Shown: piece after piece, positions 1 to 7,495 of the stretch
Numbering within the stretch: the first letter of the stretch is position 1
Layout: each line of letters opens with the position of its first letter
Assembly (NCBI GenBank): GCA_024679635.1
Contig: JAIBDA010000040.1
Span: 1 to 10,723 of the forward strand
DNA length: 10,723 bases
Direction of reading: 5' to 3'
Origin: Amphritea sp.
GTDB lineage: Bacteria > Pseudomonadota > Gammaproteobacteria > Pseudomonadales > Nitrincolaceae
Made by a program: the position numbers and the translations under genes
Notes under the pieces: generated by a model
Database searches by the model: none
Seen by the model: only the letters and a program-made list of their open reading frames with translations
What the model was told of the DNA's origin: nothing

Positions 1-1
1 A

Positions 2-61
2 GCGGAAGCAGCAGCTCAACTGCGTACTATTCAGCAGATTCGTAAGAAGATGGGTAAATAA
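2..61 (+). CDS. atpC: ATP synthase F1 epsilon subunit, C-terminal end (partial)
   Basis: Only the last 19 codons and the TAA stop are in the window. The reading frame gives an Ala/Glu-rich helix ending in QLRTIQQIRKKMGK. This matches the C-terminal helix of the proteobacterial F1 epsilon subunit, which ends in similar QLR-(V/T)I-x-x-x-(K/R)K-M sequences. The epsilon subunit sits in the central stalk of ATP synthase and its C-terminal helices can inhibit ATP hydrolysis. Context supports the call, since glmU and glmS commonly follow the atp operon in gammaproteobacteria, and a strong terminator follows at once. The fragment is short, so identification rests on this tail plus gene order. Confidence 0.75.
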   Translation, partial: AEAAAQLRTIQQIRKKMGK

Positions 62-90
62 CCCAACCTTACTTAACTGCTACTCGAATA

Positions 91-118
91 AAAAGCGACC
101 TTAGGGTCGCTTTTTTTT
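91..118 (+). terminator. Rho-independent terminator of the atp operon, probably bidirectional
   Basis: A perfect 10-bp stem (91-100 with 105-114), core GCGACC/GGTCGC, closes a 4-base TTAG loop and runs into a tract of eight T. On the minus strand the same hairpin is followed by five T, so it can also stop transcription coming from the convergent TrmB-type gene. The stretch 121-266 that follows shows no gene. Confidence 0.9.
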
Positions 119-266
119 GTAAAAAATAATTCAGTAGCTCGAATGTCACAAAGTGCCTGATTTGCTGGTTGCTTGATAAAACTTTTCTTTTAAAATTTCT
201 TGGTTATTGAGAAAGCAGCGATGTTTAAGAAAGTGGTTGCTATGGATTTGCAGTAACTAATATTTT

Positions 267-331
267 CGAGCCACGAGCCACGAGCCACGAGCCACGAGCC
301 ACGAGCCACGAGCCACGAGCCACGAGCCACG
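267..331. repeat. 7-bp tandem repeat array, about 9.3 copies of CGAGCCA
   Basis: Nine perfect copies of CGAGCCA run from 267 to 329, followed by CG of a tenth. The array ends 2 bases before the stop codon of the minus-strand TrmB-type gene, so it lies in the 3' untranslated part of that transcript, where it reads as GTGGCTC repeats. No copy carries a substitution, which suggests recent expansion or active slippage. The unit is not a multiple of three, so readthrough would give a 7-residue periodic peptide. It has no spacers, so it is not a CRISPR. Copy number is likely to vary between strains. Confidence 0.95.
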
Positions 332-333
332 TA

Positions 334-1074
334 TTAAAGCAAACCCCACAAGGTATCAAAAATAATCTTTTGCGCAGCAGCAACCTCCTTAGATTCGATT
401 ACCACAGCGGTTGGATAGTTAGCTGATGCCAAGGAGATAATGGCGCATTTAGGGGGATATACTGCTATATAAGCAGCATCGACCTTACCTTCGGTTTTTA
501 TCCACTTACGCTCACTTAGTTCGGCGTCTTCACCCCCATCACCGATAGCGATCACTCTTACCTCGATACCTTTCTGAATCCGTTGAGCAGTGAAGTTTGG
601 AAACGGCCGGTATAAATGTTGTCGGATCGGCTTTGAGGAGAAGATGGAATAGCTTTTGGGGTTTTGTTTTGACACTGTATTAAGAATGTCTCTCAATACC
701 TGCTCAATGCCGCTGTCGCCTTCGTAGTAGCTGACATTAGCTGTATTAAAGTCCGGCATCAGGTGGTGAAGTTCTGGTACTACCTTAGTTTTTAACTGAT
801 CTATTGCCGAGTTGAGAGAATGGCGGCGTTCTTCTGCTAGTTGTAGCAGGATCTCTGGCTCCCTGGCACTGAACAGACGACGCTTACCTTTTGGCAGATA
901 GGTGACAATTCCCTTTCGTTGCATCTCCTTCAGATCATCGTAGGTTGTACCACGATTAATCCCTGCTTTTTCGGCGATAGTTCTTATTGCACTAGCCCCC
1001 AGGGAGAGAAGTGCCCGATAGATGGTGATCTCACGTTTGGTGAGTCCGAGTAGTTCAAACAGTTCTTCATTCAT
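334..1074 (-). CDS. TrmB-family winged-helix transcriptional regulator
   Basis: The 246-residue product begins with a winged helix-turn-helix of the TrmB type (roughly residues 8-75). It opens with LGLTKREITIYRALL, followed by a predicted recognition helix around INRGTTYDDLKEMQRKGIV and a basic wing (PKGKRRLFSAREP). A short charged helix links it to a C-terminal alpha/beta domain (about 105-246), probably the effector-binding part. TrmB proteins are best known as sugar-responsive regulators in archaea, and bacterial members are mostly uncharacterised. The gene is divergent from glmU-glmS across about 145 bp, so control of amino-sugar synthesis or of itself is a reasonable inference. The start is uncertain. 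ATG at 1074 gives the family-like N-terminus, but the only Shine-Dalgarno-like AGAG is spaced better (5 nt) for an in-frame TTG at 1083. Confidence 0.8.
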   Translation of the reverse strand: MNEELFELLGLTKREITIYRALLSLGASAIRTIAEKAGINRGTTYDDLKEMQRKGIVTYLPKGKRRLFSAREPEILLQLAEERRHSLNSAIDQLKTKVVPELHHLMPDFNTANVSYYEGDSGIEQVLRDILNTVSKQNPKSYSIFSSKPIRQHLYRPFPNFTAQRIQKGIEVRVIAIGDGGEDAELSERKWIKTEGKVDAAYIAVYPPKCAIISLASANYPTAVVIESKEVAAAQKIIFDTLWGLL

Positions 1075-1140
1075 ATTTGTCAATTTTTCTCTGACGTTTA
1101 ATGTTGCATCTGTAAGCAGTTAGATTAAAGTTCTGTTAAA

Positions 1141-1172
1141 TTGTTACTTATGTCAACAACAGCAGACTGCTG
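1141..1172. promoter_or_regulatory. Two adjacent inverted repeats in the trmB-type/glmU divergent control region
   Basis: TTGTT and AACAA arms flank a 9-base spacer (1141-1159). The perfect palindrome CAGCAG-A-CTGCTG follows directly at 1160-1172. On the minus strand the first repeat contains a consensus TTGACA hexamer, although no good -10 box lies at normal spacing. The pair sits about 46 bp upstream of glmU and 67 bp upstream of the regulator, as expected for an operator of a divergent regulator. That function is inferred. Confidence 0.35.
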
Positions 1173-1218
1173 GAAGTGGTTAATGCTGTCATAAACCAAG
1201 GATGCTTCTGTTTTGAAT

Positions 1219-2580
1219 ATGCTTGATATCGTCATTCTGGCCGCAGGCCAGGGTAGTCGGATGAAATCCTCTCTGCCTAAAGTACTTCATACCGTAGGCG
1301 GAAAGCCGATGCTGCAGCATGTGATTGATAATGCGCAAACTTTGTCCAATTCGCAGGTTCACGTTGTTATTGGTCACGGTGCTGAAAAGGTAAAAGAGAT
1401 TCTGTCTGATCAAAGTGTTGAGTTTGCCCTGCAAGCTGAACAGTTGGGAACCGGTCATGCTGTTGCGCAGGCGATGCCTTGTGTGTCTGATAATGGTGTT
1501 GTGTTGGTACTCTACGGTGATGTGCCTCTGACCCGCTCAGAAACGATGGCAGAACTGGTAAAGATAGCTGAGCGCGGACAATTTGGACTGCTGACGGTTA
1601 ATCTGCAGGATCCCACCGGATATGGACGGATAGTCCGTAGTGATAGTGGTGATGTGGTAGCTATAGTCGAGCAAAAAGATGCCAGCGAAGCCGAATTGGC
1701 TATTACAGAAGTTAATACGGGTATTCTGGCTCTGCCTTCAAGCTTATTGAAGGCATGGATTCCTCAACTGTCTTCTAATAATGCTCAGGGAGAATACTAC
1801 CTGACCGATATTATCGCGATGGCGGCGGAGCAGGGAGTACAAATTCAGGCGATTCAACCCGCTACGGAACAGGAAGTACAAGGCGTTAACAACCGGATGC
1901 AGCAGGCTGAACTCGAGCGCTGGTATCAGTTAGGCCAGGCTGAAAGGCTAATGCTTGAAGGCGTTAGTTTAGCCGATCCTGCACGGATCGATATTCGTGG
2001 TGAGGTGACTGTTGGCCATGATGTGTCGATCGATATCAATGTGATTATGGAAGGCAAAGTAAGCATTGGCGATAATGTCACGATAGAGGCTAATTGCATT
2101 ATTAAGGATTCGATTATCGGATCAGGTACCCATATTAAAGCGAACTCAATGCTGGAAAAGGCGGTCGTTGCTGAAAATTGCGATATAGGCCCCTTTGCTC
2201 GTTTGCGCCCAGGCAGCCATTTGGCGAATAACGCTAAAGTCGGTAATTTCGTAGAGACAAAGAAAGTGACTATTGGCGAAGGTAGCAAGGTTAATCATCT
2301 GAGCTATATCGGCGATGCAGAGGTGGGTGTCGGAGTCAATGTCGGTGCAGGCACTATTACCTGTAATTACGATGGCGTGAATAAATCCATTACTGAGATC
2401 GGTGACGGCGCATTTATCGGCTCAAACAGTGCCTTAGTTGCGCCGGTAAAGATCGGTGCAGGTGCAACGGTTGGTGCAGGTTCAACCATCACTAAAGAAG
2501 TAGCCGCTGAGCAGCTAGCGGTTACCCGGGCTAAACAGATTAACCTGAATAACTGGCAGCGTCCGGTTAAAAAGTCATAA
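1219..2580 (+). CDS. glmU: Bifunctional GlmU: GlcN-1-P acetyltransferase / GlcNAc-1-P uridyltransferase
   Basis: This cytoplasmic enzyme acetylates glucosamine-1-phosphate and then couples it to UTP, giving UDP-GlcNAc for peptidoglycan and LPS. The N-terminal pyrophosphorylase domain (about 1-225) shows LAAGQGSRM near the start, the QLGTGHA nucleotide loop, YGDVPL with the metal-binding Asp, GYGRI and [16 protein letters not shown] motifs. The C-terminal part (about 250-453) is a left-handed beta-helix of hexapeptide repeats with [19 protein letters not shown] and [11 protein letters not shown], which include acetyl-CoA and sugar site residues. At 453 residues it is full length (E. coli 456). 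The start was chosen at ATG because the [11 protein letters not shown]-terminus aligns with Pseudomonas GlmU. However, AAGGA at 1198-1202 is 16 nt from this ATG and 10 nt from an in-frame TTG at 1213. It is followed by glmS after 13 bp, so the two are almost certainly one operon. Confidence 0.97.
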   Translation: MLDIVILAAGQGSRMKSSLPKVLHTVGGKPMLQHVIDNAQTLSNSQVHVVIGHGAEKVKEILSDQSVEFALQAEQLGTGHAVAQAMPCVSDNGVVLVLYGDVPLTRSETMAELVKIAERGQFGLLTVNLQDPTGYGRIVRSDSGDVVAIVEQKDASEAELAITEVNTGILALPSSLLKAWIPQLSSNNAQGEYYLTDIIAMAAEQGVQIQAIQPATEQEVQGVNNRMQQAELERWYQLGQAERLMLEGVSLADPARIDIRGEVTVGHDVSIDINVIMEGKVSIGDNVTIEANCIIKDSIIGSGTHIKANSMLEKAVVAENCDIGPFARLRPGSHLANNAKVGNFVETKKVTIGEGSKVNHLSYIGDAEVGVGVNVGAGTITCNYDGVNKSITEIGDGAFIGSNSALVAPVKIGAGATVGAGSTITKEVAAEQLAVTRAKQINLNNWQRPVKKS

Positions 2581-2593
2581 GGGAATATAGAAT

Positions 2594-4423
2594 ATGTGTG
2601 GAATTGTTGGCGCAATTGCGGGTCGAAATATTTCGGCTATCCTGCTGGAAGGACTGAAGCGTCTCGAATACCGCGGCTATGATTCTGCGGGTATGGCTGT
2701 TTATAACATTGAATCTGGTCTGCTTGATCATGTAAAACGCCTGGGTAAAGTCGCCGAGCTCGAAAAAGGACTAGAAGGGCATCCTCTGCCGGGTAGCCTG
2801 GGCATTGCTCATACTCGCTGGGCTACCCACGGTAAGCCGGAGAAACGTAACGCACATCCACATCTGTCATCTGATCGTATTGCTATTGTTCACAACGGTA
2901 TTATTGAGAACTATGCTGTTCTCAAAGATGAAATGATAGCCGATGGCTACGCTTTTCTTTCAGATACTGACACTGAGGTAGTTACTCACCTGATTCACCG
3001 TTCGGTATCTTCAGGTAATACCCTGGAGCAGGCATTAAAAGAGACGGTTAAGCGGCTGGAAGGTGCCTATGCGCTGGCTGTGATTGATCAACAGCAGCCT
3101 GATCGTATGCTGGTAACCCGGATGGGGAGTCCGCTGGTAATCGGTGTTGGTATCGAAGAGAACTTTATCGCTTCTGATCCGCTGGCGCTATTACAGGTGA
3201 CCGACCGTTTTATCTATCTCGAAGAGGGTGACCTGGCATTGATCAGTCAGGGACAGATCGCCATTGAAGATGCATCAGGTGATCTGGCAGTACGGGAAAT
3301 TAAACAGTTTGAACATGGTCACGATGCTGCAGATAAGGGCGAGTACCGGCACTACATGCTGAAAGAGGTATACGAGCAACCAACGGTTATTCGTAATGCT
3401 CTTGAAGGGCGGATTCATCAGGGCCATGTACTCGAGCAAGCATTTGGTAATGGTGCTTCTGAACTATTTGATCAGGTCAAAATGGTTCAGATTGTTGCCT
3501 GTGGTACCAGCTATAATGCCGGCGTTGTGGCGCGTTACTGGATTGAAAAAATAGTGGGCATACCCTGCATGGTGGAAGTAGCAAGTGAGTTCCGCTACCG
3601 CCAGACTGTCTGTATGCCGGGTACTTTGTTTATTACTATTTCTCAATCGGGAGAAACCGCTGATACATTGTCAGCATTGCGCGAAGCGAAAGAGCAGGAT
3701 TATCTTGGCTTCCTGTCGATCTGTAATGTGGCGGGCAGCTCTCTGGTACGTGAATCCGATCTGGCAATCATGACCAATGCAGGACCAGAGATAGGCGTCG
3801 CATCAACCAAGGCATTTACCAGTCAGTTAGTCGTTCTGATGCTGACAACATTAGTACTGGCTCGTCGCTATGGCTATAAAGGAGAACAGGAGATAGTTGC
3901 CGGACTTGAACAGTTAGATCGCCTGACTGAGCAGGTGTTGGCGCTTGATCCGCAGATTCAACAAATGGCTGAGCATTTCGTTGATAAGCATCATGCTCTT
4001 TTTCTGGGGCGGGGTACTATCTATCCGGTGGCCGTAGAAGGCGCTCTGAAGCTTAAAGAGATCTCTTACATCCATGCTGAGGCCTATCCCGCCGGAGAGC
4101 TTAAGCACGGACCTCTGGCGCTGGTAGATGAAGATATGCCGGTGGTGGCGGTCGCCCCGAATAACTCTCTACTGGAAAAGCTCCAGGCTAATCTGGAAGA
4201 GGTGCGTGCCCGGGGCGGAAAACTATTCCTGTTCGCCGATTCCAAAGCACAGGTAAAGCCGGGTGATGATCTGGAACTGATCACCCTGCCGGATGTCCCA
4301 ACTGTTATGGCGCCGATAATTTACTCTATACCACTGCAGCTGCTCGCCTATTACGTAGCTGTTTTGAAGGGTACAGATGTCGATCAACCGCGTAACCTGG
4401 CGAAGTCGGTTACTGTTGAGTAA
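2594..4423 (+). CDS. glmS: Glutamine:fructose-6-phosphate aminotransferase (isomerizing), GlmS
   Basis: GlmS makes glucosamine-6-phosphate from fructose-6-phosphate and glutamine, the first committed step to UDP-GlcNAc. The product is 609 residues, the same as E. coli. Cys2 becomes the N-terminal nucleophile of the Ntn glutaminase domain (about 1-240), which also shows RLEYRGYDSAG, HTRWATHG, HNGIIENY and SDTDTEV. Two SIS sugar-isomerase domains follow, with ACGTSYNAG, SQSGETADT and VASTKAF in the first and GRGTIYPVAVEGALKLKE and GELKHGPLAL in the second. The tail NLAKSVTVE carries the Lys that forms a Schiff base with fructose-6-phosphate. AAGGGA overlaps the glmU stop and sits 9 nt from the ATG. 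No glmS ribozyme-like leader fits in the 13-bp gap, as expected for a Gram-negative; control by GlmZ-type small RNA cannot be seen here. Confidence 0.98.
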   Translation: MCGIVGAIAGRNISAILLEGLKRLEYRGYDSAGMAVYNIESGLLDHVKRLGKVAELEKGLEGHPLPGSLGIAHTRWATHGKPEKRNAHPHLSSDRIAIVHNGIIENYAVLKDEMIADGYAFLSDTDTEVVTHLIHRSVSSGNTLEQALKETVKRLEGAYALAVIDQQQPDRMLVTRMGSPLVIGVGIEENFIASDPLALLQVTDRFIYLEEGDLALISQGQIAIEDASGDLAVREIKQFEHGHDAADKGEYRHYMLKEVYEQPTVIRNALEGRIHQGHVLEQAFGNGASELFDQVKMVQIVACGTSYNAGVVARYWIEKIVGIPCMVEVASEFRYRQTVCMPGTLFITISQSGETADTLSALREAKEQDYLGFLSICNVAGSSLVRESDLAIMTNAGPEIGVASTKAFTSQLVVLMLTTLVLARRYGYKGEQEIVAGLEQLDRLTEQVLALDPQIQQMAEHFVDKHHALFLGRGTIYPVAVEGALKLKEISYIHAEAYPAGELKHGPLALVDEDMPVVAVAPNNSLLEKLQANLEEVRARGGKLFLFADSKAQVKPGDDLELITLPDVPTVMAPIIYSIPLQLLAYYVAVLKGTDVDQPRNLAKSVTVE

Positions 4424-4462
4424 TTGATAGGGTCTTAAGTCAGTTCCCTTTATTTACATATC

Positions 4463-4510
4463 AAATGATCTGTAGGTGTTCACCTATTGAAAACCTGCAG
4501 ATTATTTTTT
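4463..4510 (+). terminator. Terminator after glmS, with an overlapping alternative hairpin
   Basis: A stem of about 15 pairs (4463-4477 with 4493-4507, including two G-U pairs; core ATCTGTAGGT/ACCTGCAGAT) closes a 15-nt loop and ends in a T-run at 4505-4510. It should end the glmU-glmS transcript. The upper left arm can instead pair in TAGGT-GTTC-ACCTA (4473-4486), which excludes the top of the terminator stem. The element lies 55 nt before the deaminase start, so conditional readthrough into that gene is possible but unproven. Confidence 0.75.
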
Positions 4511-4565
4511 GATCGAGCACCCTCTGTTTCAACATCACAATACTAAGAGTCAAAGCGAGAATAAT

Positions 4566-5822
4566 ATGGAGATTGTTAACGCTCGTCTGCGAAGCAAAGC
4601 AGCGCTATATAGCTTGAAAATCAAGAAAGGTTACTTTACTGCTATCTGCGAACAAGATGGGCCCCTGGATGCTGTAGAAGGGCAGATCGATGCTAGTGGA
4701 AAGTTGGTCTGCGCGCCCTTTGTTGAACCACATATCCATCTGGATGCGGCGTTAACGGCCGGTGAACCTAACTGGAACCAGAGCGGCACACTGTTTGAGG
4801 GTATTGAGCGCTGGAGTGAGCGTAAGCCACTATTAAATGAAGCTGATATTCGTCAACGGGCGATGAAAACGATCCAGTTATTGGTCAATCAGGGGGTACA
4901 ACATATCCGTACCCATGCAGATGTCAGTGACTCAAGTCTGGTAGGTATTAAAACTCTCTGTGCGTTACGGGATGAGCTTTCTGACAAAGTTGATATCCAG
5001 GTCGTAGCATTTCCTCAGGAGGGGCTGCTCTCTTATCCGGGTGGGCTTGAGTTGATGGAGCAAGCGCTGCAGATTGGCGCAGATGTTGTGGGTGGTATTC
5101 CTCATTTTGAATACACCCGCGAGTTAGGTGAAGCTTCGATGAAAAAGGTGATCGAGCTGGCACTAAAATATGACCGTCTGGTGGATGTACACTGTGATGA
5201 GACGGACGACCCTAACTCCCGTTTCCTTGAAGTGCTGGCAGCAGAGGCACTGTTCAATAATATGGGCTTAAGAGTCACTGCCAGCCACACAACGGCGATG
5301 GGCTCTTACGACAATGCCTATTGTTCTAAATTGTTTCGCTTACTGAAAAAAGCAGGTATTAATTTTGTAGCTTGCCCAACGGAGAGTATCCATCTGCAGG
5401 GGCGCTTTGACAGCTACCCTAAACGCCGTGGTCTTACCCGGGTAAAAGAGCTTAAGGCTGCAGGTATAAATGTTTGTTTTGGTGAAGATTCAATCTTTGA
5501 TCCCTGGTATTCCCTGGGTAATGGCAAGCTATTACGTACTCTGGATTTCGGCTTGCATATCTGTCAGATGATGGGATATGCCGATTTCAGCACAGCACTT
5601 GATTTGATTACTGATAACAGCGCTCGGGCCCTGAATATTCATGACTGTTATGGCATACAAGTCGGTAATCCCGGTAGTTTTATATTGCTAGATGGTGAAG
5701 ATGACTACAGCGTGATTCGTCAACAGGGGGAGGTCTTATTGTCAGTACGCCATGGTCAGGTGATTATGCAGCGCGAACTGGCCCGTGTGGTTTCTCCTGA
5801 CTGGATCAACGCTGATAATTAA
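4566..5822 (+). CDS. codA: CodA-family cytosine deaminase with Asp314-to-Ser change; candidate 5-methylcytosine deaminase
   Basis: This is a 418-residue amidohydrolase very close to E. coli CodA along its whole length, including FVEPHIHLD, NWNQSGTLFEGIERW, VVAFPQEG, HTTAM, IHLQGRFD and FDPWY. CodA deaminates cytosine to uracil and ammonia in the cytosol. With a constant offset of 5, the metal ligands align as His56, His58, His209 and Asp308 (E. coli 61, 63, 214, 313). The catalytic and substrate residues Gln151, Glu212 and His241 (156, 217, 246) are also kept. The exception is Ser309 at the position of Asp314, within GEDSIFDPW where E. coli has GHDDVFDPW; Glu307 also replaces His312. Loss of Asp314 marks characterised 5-methylcytosine deaminases, so substrate range is probably wider than cytosine. 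ATG at 4566 is preferred because GAG lies 6 nt upstream and the upstream in-frame TTG at 4509 lies within the terminator T-run. No cytosine permease gene is adjacent. Confidence 0.92.
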   Translation: MEIVNARLRSKAALYSLKIKKGYFTAICEQDGPLDAVEGQIDASGKLVCAPFVEPHIHLDAALTAGEPNWNQSGTLFEGIERWSERKPLLNEADIRQRAMKTIQLLVNQGVQHIRTHADVSDSSLVGIKTLCALRDELSDKVDIQVVAFPQEGLLSYPGGLELMEQALQIGADVVGGIPHFEYTRELGEASMKKVIELALKYDRLVDVHCDETDDPNSRFLEVLAAEALFNNMGLRVTASHTTAMGSYDNAYCSKLFRLLKKAGINFVACPTESIHLQGRFDSYPKRRGLTRVKELKAAGINVCFGEDSIFDPWYSLGNGKLLRTLDFGLHICQMMGYADFSTALDLITDNSARALNIHDCYGIQVGNPGSFILLDGEDDYSVIRQQGEVLLSVRHGQVIMQRELARVVSPDWINADN

Positions 5823-5956
5823 TCTGCAAATTGGTCATTAAATATAATTTTTCTACTCAGTCTATTGTTCCCATATGCTTTGCCGATACAACAGGTTAGG
5901 ATTGTTGCATCTGTTTCTTAATATGCGCTAAAAAATAATAACTAGGAGTGCGGAAT

Positions 5957-7447
5957 ATGATCGATCCCGTCAGTAGCTTTGCGATTAATTTCGTAGCAAT
6001 TCTGGGCGGCATTTTGCTGTTGATCGTCATCGGAGGATTAATTACTGGGTTGATTATTTATCAGATAGATAAACATCAAACCAAGCAGACTATTCGACGA
6101 AACTATCCGTTATTTGGTCGCTTCCGCTATGTTTTTGAGCATCTGGGTGAGTTCTTCCGACAGTATTTCTTCGCCATGGACAGAGAAGAGATGCCCTTTA
6201 ACCGGGCGCAGCGCAGTTGGTGTTATCGAGCCGCAAAGGATATCGATAATACTATCGCGTTTGGTTCATCCCGGGATCTGCGTATTCCCGGTACATATTT
6301 CTTTCTTAACTGCCCGTTTCCTACTTTAAAAGAAGATGCGGTGAAGAATCAGCCGCTGCGCATTGGTCCTCACTGTCGTCAGCCTTTCGATGCCAAATCA
6401 TTCTTTAATATTTCGGGCATGAGCTACGGCGCTTTATCGCAACCAGCTGTTCAGGCGCTTTCTCAGGGTGCAAGAGAGGCGGGTTGCTGGATGAATACCG
6501 GTGAGGGTGGCTTATCTCCATTTCATCTTGAAGGTGGTTGTGACATTGTTTGCCAGATAGGCACCGCCAAATACGGTGTACGTGATCATCAGGGCATGCT
6601 CAACGATGAAAAGCTGAAAGAGAAAGCCGCCCATGAGCAGGTCAGGATGTTTGAAATTAAACTCAGCCAGGGGGCTAAACCCGGTAAAGGTGGAATGTTG
6701 CCGGCTGAGAAAGTCAGTGCTGACATAGCGGCAATTAGGGGTATACCGGAAGGCCAGGCGTCCATCAGTCCAAACCGGCACCCGGATATTGCGTCAATCG
6801 ATGACCTGCTGGATATGGTTAGCCATATTCGTGAGGTGACCGGTAAACCGGTGGGTTTCAAGTTAGTGCTGGGTTCTACAGACTGGCTGGATGAGTTCTG
6901 CGAACGGATGGTCTCCCGGGGTATTGAAGAAGCGCCAGACTTTATCACTTTAGACAGTAGTGATGGTGGTACCGGTGCGGCACCGATGCCACTGATGGAT
7001 AGTGTTGGGTTACCGCTAAGGGAAAGTTTACCGGCTTTGGTTAACAAGCTGATTATGCATGGTCTGCGGGATAGAGTCAGGGTGGTCGCATCGGGTAAGT
7101 GTATCAACCCTACTGATGTCGCTGCTGCGCTCTGTATGGGCGCTGATTTCTGTGTCAGTGCCAGGGGCTTTATGTTCGCACTCGGCTGTATTCAGGCGTT
7201 GCAGTGTAATAAGAACACCTGTCCGACAGGTATTACGACCCATGATAAAGACTTGCAGCGAGGCTTAGTGCCGGAAAATAAATCAGTAAGGGTGACAAAT
7301 TATCACAGACATCTGGCGAATGAGGTGGAGATGATTGCCCATTCATGCGGTGTATCAGAGCCCCGCAAGCTCAAACGTAAGCATGCAGCCATAGTGATAG
7401 ACAGTGGTCGTTCAGTACCTTTGGATATTCTCTACCCAGAGATGTAA
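5957..7447 (+). CDS. Membrane-anchored FMN-binding glutamate synthase family protein
   Basis: The 496-residue product starts with one hydrophobic segment (about residues 9-35) followed by basic residues, which should anchor it in the inner membrane with the bulk in the cytoplasm. The rest is a glutamate-synthase-type TIM barrel (Pfam Glu_synthase), with SQGAKPGKGGMLP near 237-249, DGGTGAAP at 336-343 and GADFCVSARGF near 395-405. Cys411, Cys417 and Cys422 have the C-x5-C-x4-C spacing of the 3Fe-4S ligands of GltB. It lacks the N-terminal glutaminase domain and the C-terminal beta-helix domain of full GltB, so it is not a stand-alone glutamine-dependent synthase. Its reaction is unknown. AGGAG at 5944-5948 is 8 nt from the chosen ATG, and an in-frame GTG at 5948 overlaps that site. 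It lies 134 bp after the deaminase with no clear terminator between, so partial co-transcription is possible. Confidence 0.88.
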   Translation: MIDPVSSFAINFVAILGGILLLIVIGGLITGLIIYQIDKHQTKQTIRRNYPLFGRFRYVFEHLGEFFRQYFFAMDREEMPFNRAQRSWCYRAAKDIDNTIAFGSSRDLRIPGTYFFLNCPFPTLKEDAVKNQPLRIGPHCRQPFDAKSFFNISGMSYGALSQPAVQALSQGAREAGCWMNTGEGGLSPFHLEGGCDIVCQIGTAKYGVRDHQGMLNDEKLKEKAAHEQVRMFEIKLSQGAKPGKGGMLPAEKVSADIAAIRGIPEGQASISPNRHPDIASIDDLLDMVSHIREVTGKPVGFKLVLGSTDWLDEFCERMVSRGIEEAPDFITLDSSDGGTGAAPMPLMDSVGLPLRESLPALVNKLIMHGLRDRVRVVASGKCINPTDVAAALCMGADFCVSARGFMFALGCIQALQCNKNTCPTGITTHDKDLQRGLVPENKSVRVTNYHRHLANEVEMIAHSCGVSEPRKLKRKHAAIVIDSGRSVPLDILYPEM

Positions 7448-7456
7448 AAGAACTAT

Positions 7457-7485
7457 AAAAAAGCCTGCATCAGCGGGCTTTTTTA
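7457..7485. terminator. Bidirectional rho-independent terminator between convergent genes
   Basis: A 12-bp stem, 7457-7468 with 7473-7484, has core GCCTGC/GCGGGC with one G-T pair and a 4-base loop (ATCA). It is flanked by A-run and T-run, so it has a U-tract in both directions. It serves the glutamate-synthase-like gene on the plus strand and the small gene ending at 7496 on the minus strand. Confidence 0.88.
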
Positions 7486-7495
7486 TGCCCTATCT

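Noticed and set aside
267..331. CRISPR array
   Set aside because: The 7-bp units are contiguous with no spacers and there are no cas genes, so it is a simple tandem repeat.
1926..2288. A 120-codon minus-strand open frame inside glmU
   Set aside because: It is a shadow of the hexapeptide-repeat region of glmU, whose periodic codons leave the opposite strand open.
2581..2593. glmS ribozyme
   Set aside because: The gap before glmS is only 13 bp, and the ribozyme belongs to Gram-positive glmS leaders.
4509..4565. Extended N-terminus of the deaminase from an upstream TTG
   Set aside because: The TTG lies in the terminator T-run without a ribosome-binding site, and the extra 19 residues have no match to CodA. 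ATG at 4566 gives the family N-terminus.
6589..7107. A 172-codon minus-strand open frame inside the glutamate-synthase-like gene
   Set aside because: It lies wholly within a well-supported gene, has no family resemblance, and its composition is what an antisense shadow gives.
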